Of a DNA stretch of 13,872 nt, positions 11,776-13,872 are shown in pieces. The notes below the pieces were generated by a model. That model made no database searches. It worked only from the letters and a program-made list of their open reading frames with translations, and had not been told where the DNA came from. Position 1 is the stretch's first letter. Each line of letters starts with the position of its first letter. A program made the position numbers and the translations under genes. Source of the stretch: Bacteroidota bacterium (GTDB taxonomy: Bacteria > Bacteroidota > Ignavibacteria > Ignavibacteriales > Ignavibacteriaceae); assembly GCA_021790055.1 (NCBI GenBank), contig JAJYIL010000022.1, positions 1-13,872 of the forward strand, given 5' to 3'.

Positions 11776-13872
11776 TACGCCTTCATCTTCACCGTCTTGC
11801 CCTTCTTCTCCTTCGTTCCGTTTGAATAGTAATAGTAGTATTTGTAATACGAGCCGTACCCGCTCTTATAAGTAAAGTTGTTCAACACCGCACCTATAAA
11901 GGATGAACTCCCGGATTTTATAAGCTCCGAGGCTTTCATCATAAGGTCAAGCTCTGTCTTCTCAGCAGATACAACCATGATAGTAGCATCTACAAGTGCA
12001 GCTAATATTTCCGAATCCGTAACCGCAATAATTGGCGCCGAATCTAAAATTACCAGTTCATACTTTTTCCTCATGTCGTTTAAGAAATCCTGCATCGGCT
12101 TCGAGCTTAACATCTCCGATGGGTTTGGCGGTATCGTTCCTGACGGCACATAATGTAAGTTCTCAATTACAGTCGGACGTATTATATCTTCCAGATTTAC
12201 CTGTCCGAAAAGATAATCAATCATACCCGGGTATTTATTCGCTTTGAATACGGTATGTAACCTCGGCTTCCTCAAGTCGGAATCTATAATAAGCGTCTTC
12301 TTTTTCGTCAAAGCAAACGTTCCTGCCAGGTTAACAGCAACCGTCGTCTTTCCTTCCGATGGTGCAGATGATGTAACTAATATTGTCCTAATAGCATCGT
12401 TTCCTAACTTAGAATATTGTATTCTCGTTCTTAAAGCTCTGAAAGCTTCGCTTGGTATCGAGTCCGGTTTCTTGGCTACTATAAATTCAAACTCCCTGTC
12501 ATCTCGCTGACCTATCCCTTCTATCTGCGGTATCCATGCCAGTACATTTATGTTTCTATTCTGAATATCTTCAGGTGTCTTTACCGTATTATCGAAATAA
12601 TCCTTAACAAATACGTAACCAAAAGCCAAGCCTGCGCCTAACACCAGTCCTATCAGCACGATTAAAAACCGGTTTGGCTTTGCCGGGTGGAATGGTCTTA
12701 TACCGTGATCGACTATAAATACATTTCCGGGCTGTGACTGCTCATTAATTACTGCCTCCTGGTATTTCTCTTCTAACAACGCATACAGCTTTTCTGCCGC
12801 TTCCCGGTTCCTTTCCAGGCTTGCATACTCTATCGCAGTTGAAGGCAGTTTGTTAAACTGCGACTCATATTTTGAAACTATCTTATTTAATTCATCTGCC
12901 TGTATTGAATATGACTGCGACTGTACTTCGGCGTCAAGTATCTTGCTTGTTAAATCTTTTATTTGATCCGGATTGCTCGCTAATAATCCTTTCTTAACTA
13001 CCTCAACTTTTTGTTTCAGTTGAGTTTTTAATGCATTTATCTGGTTTTCGTAATCCTTAACAACAGCTGATTTATCCAAATTTGGATTGTTTGCCAAAGC
13101 TATTTCTTTATTAACCTCTAATTTTGCAATGCCGTCTTGTATTTCCTTTAATGATGACTGCTGCGATATACTTTCAACATACGCAGCTATTCTAGGATCC
13201 TGCTCTCTTAGGTCTTCTTTTAATTGCGTTAAAACTTTATTAGTCCCGGCAAGGTTAATAACAACATCATCCCTTTGAGCTTCAAAATCTGTCAGTTGCT
13301 TAATCAAAGCCTGCGATTGAGCATCAAGCGCTATTATCCCGTTCTTAGCCTGAAATGCACTTAGTAAATTTTCCGTTTTTTGAAGTTCCGCCTGCTTGTC
13401 CTCAACCTGCTGCGATAAAAATTCTCTTACTGTCGTAAGCTGGTTCCTGTTCATTTCAAGATCAAAGAGTCTATACTGGTCGGCATATATGTTTGCAATC
13501 ATCGCTGCTTCAAATGCCGATGGAGATTCAACTGAAATATCTACAATATCAATCCCTCTCTTCTGCTCAATATTAACCGCCTTTTTCAACACATTTACAA
13601 TTTCTCTTGGCTCTAAGAGTTTCGACTTCTGGAAACTATGATTAAATATTAAATAGAAGCTGTCAGGCACGCTTACAACCTTAAAGCTGTCTATCAATGC
13701 TCTTGCTACATTATATCTTATACTGTAGCTTTTCATTACTTCTATCTCAGTAGAAATAAACCTATCATCTGTAAAGCTTTGAATATCCGGCATTATTGAA
13801 GATGAAAGAAGGCTTCCCTGCGGCTTTGATATTTTTAAGGATGTTGTGGATTGATAAATGAACAGGAACCAG
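11775..13872 (-). CDS. Polysaccharide chain-length / tyrosine autokinase, GumC-Wzc type (5' end outside window)
   Basis: The frame stays open to the window edge: 26 codons precede the Met at 13793 with no stop, so that Met is internal and the true start is upstream. Residues here count from that Met. Inner-membrane proteins of this kind regulate chain length and export of surface polysaccharide and autophosphorylate on tyrosine. The Wzz-like part includes STEIEVMKSYSIRYNVARAL (14-33), a long periplasmic coiled coil (about 115-350) and a proline-rich second membrane helix (RPFHPAKPNRF, then about 376-396). The BY-kinase part has Walker A SSAPSEGKTT (475-484), Walker A' LIIDSDLRKP (501-510), Walker B LVILDSAPI (580-588), and a C-terminal tyrosine cluster YKSGYGSYYKYYYYYS (642-657) with nine tyrosines. 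Wza-type export and phosphatase partners are not seen and may lie upstream. A terminator follows. Confidence 0.95.
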   Translation of the reverse strand, partial: WFLFIYQSTTSLKISKPQGSLLSSSIMPDIQSFTDDRFISTEIEVMKSYSIRYNVARALIDSFKVVSVPDSFYLIFNHSFQKSKLLEPREIVNVLKKAVNIEQKRGIDIVDISVESPSAFEAAMIANIYADQYRLFDLEMNRNQLTTVREFLSQQVEDKQAELQKTENLLSAFQAKNGIIALDAQSQALIKQLTDFEAQRDDVVINLAGTNKVLTQLKEDLREQDPRIAAYVESISQQSSLKEIQDGIAKLEVNKEIALANNPNLDKSAVVKDYENQINALKTQLKQKVEVVKKGLLASNPDQIKDLTSKILDAEVQSQSYSIQADELNKIVSKYESQFNKLPSTAIEYASLERNREAAEKLYALLEEKYQEAVINEQSQPGNVFIVDHGIRPFHPAKPNRFLIVLIGLVLGAGLAFGYVFVKDYFDNTVKTPEDIQNRNINVLAWIPQIEGIGQRDDREFEFIVAKKPDSIPSEAFRALRTRIQYSKLGNDAIRTILVTSSAPSEGKTTVAVNLAGTFALTKKKTLIIDSDLRKPRLHTVFKANKYPGMIDYLFGQVNLEDIIRPTVIENLHYVPSGTIPPNPSEMLSSKPMQDFLNDMRKKYELVILDSAPIIAVTDSEILAALVDATIMVVSAEKTELDLMMKASELIKSGSSSFIGAVLNNFTYKSGYGSYYKYYYYYSNGTKEKKGKTVKMKA

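Noticed and set aside
13791..13793. ATG at 13793 as the start of the autokinase
   Set aside because: The frame is open for 26 further codons to the window edge and the protein would lack its first membrane helix.
1..13872. tRNA, rRNA, riboswitch, insertion sequence or phage genes
   Set aside because: None was recognised on either strand by reading; spacers longer than 100 bp are accounted for by repeats and terminators, and none exceeds 200 bp.

Overview
The window is a chromosomal segment of about 40% GC in which every convincing gene lies on the minus strand. The long open frames on the plus strand are all antisense shadows of these genes. The gene content resembles the Ignavibacteria / wider Bacteroidota-Chlorobi group: a GumC/Wzc-type tyrosine autokinase with a Tyr-rich tail, an OmpA protein with thrombospondin type 3 repeats, a DegT-type aminotransferase, and a split between genes with a clear Shine-Dalgarno and genes without one. 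This placement is an impression from protein character, not a phylogenetic result.

Reading in the direction of transcription (high to low coordinates), the window opens inside a polysaccharide chain-length / tyrosine autokinase gene (13872-11775, 5' end outside the window). A strong hairpin terminator (11661-11688) follows it. Next come a Cof-type HAD phosphatase (11582-10734) and a small zinc-ribbon membrane protein (10582-10295). A nucleotide-sugar block follows: rfbA (dTDP-glucose synthesis), rfbC (3,5-epimerase), a DegT/DnrJ/EryC1/StrS PLP aminotransferase, fcl (GDP-L-fucose synthase) and gmd (GDP-mannose 4,6-dehydratase). A second strong terminator (4833-4871) closes it. The last block is ompA-like, pepT, a U32 family gene (TrhP-like tRNA hydroxylation) and the 5' half of a dihydropyrimidinase/hydantoinase that runs off the window. 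The upper half is therefore a surface-polysaccharide locus: gmd plus fcl make GDP-L-fucose, rfbA plus rfbC belong to a dTDP-deoxysugar route whose rfbB and rfbD are not here, and the autokinase would control polymer length and export. The lower half is housekeeping and cell envelope.

The most unusual feature is the repeat content. The spacers carry short degenerate tandem arrays, mostly with a 7-bp unit, and these sit directly on or next to stop codons (gmd, fcl, the zinc-ribbon gene, the HAD gene and the autokinase gene). A 9-bp-unit array lies in the pepT-U32 spacer and an 8-bp-type inverted repeat lies just past the rfbA stop. One 7-bp array sits inside fcl, in frame, and is translated as a heptapeptide repeat in a loop where E. 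coli Fcl has only a short linker. The C-terminus of the same protein is written by a 24-bp perfect palindrome plus another 7-bp array. This looks like repeat elements colonising a coding sequence, comparable in principle to the in-frame palindromic elements of Rickettsia. I see no tRNA, rRNA, CRISPR array, transposase or phage gene.
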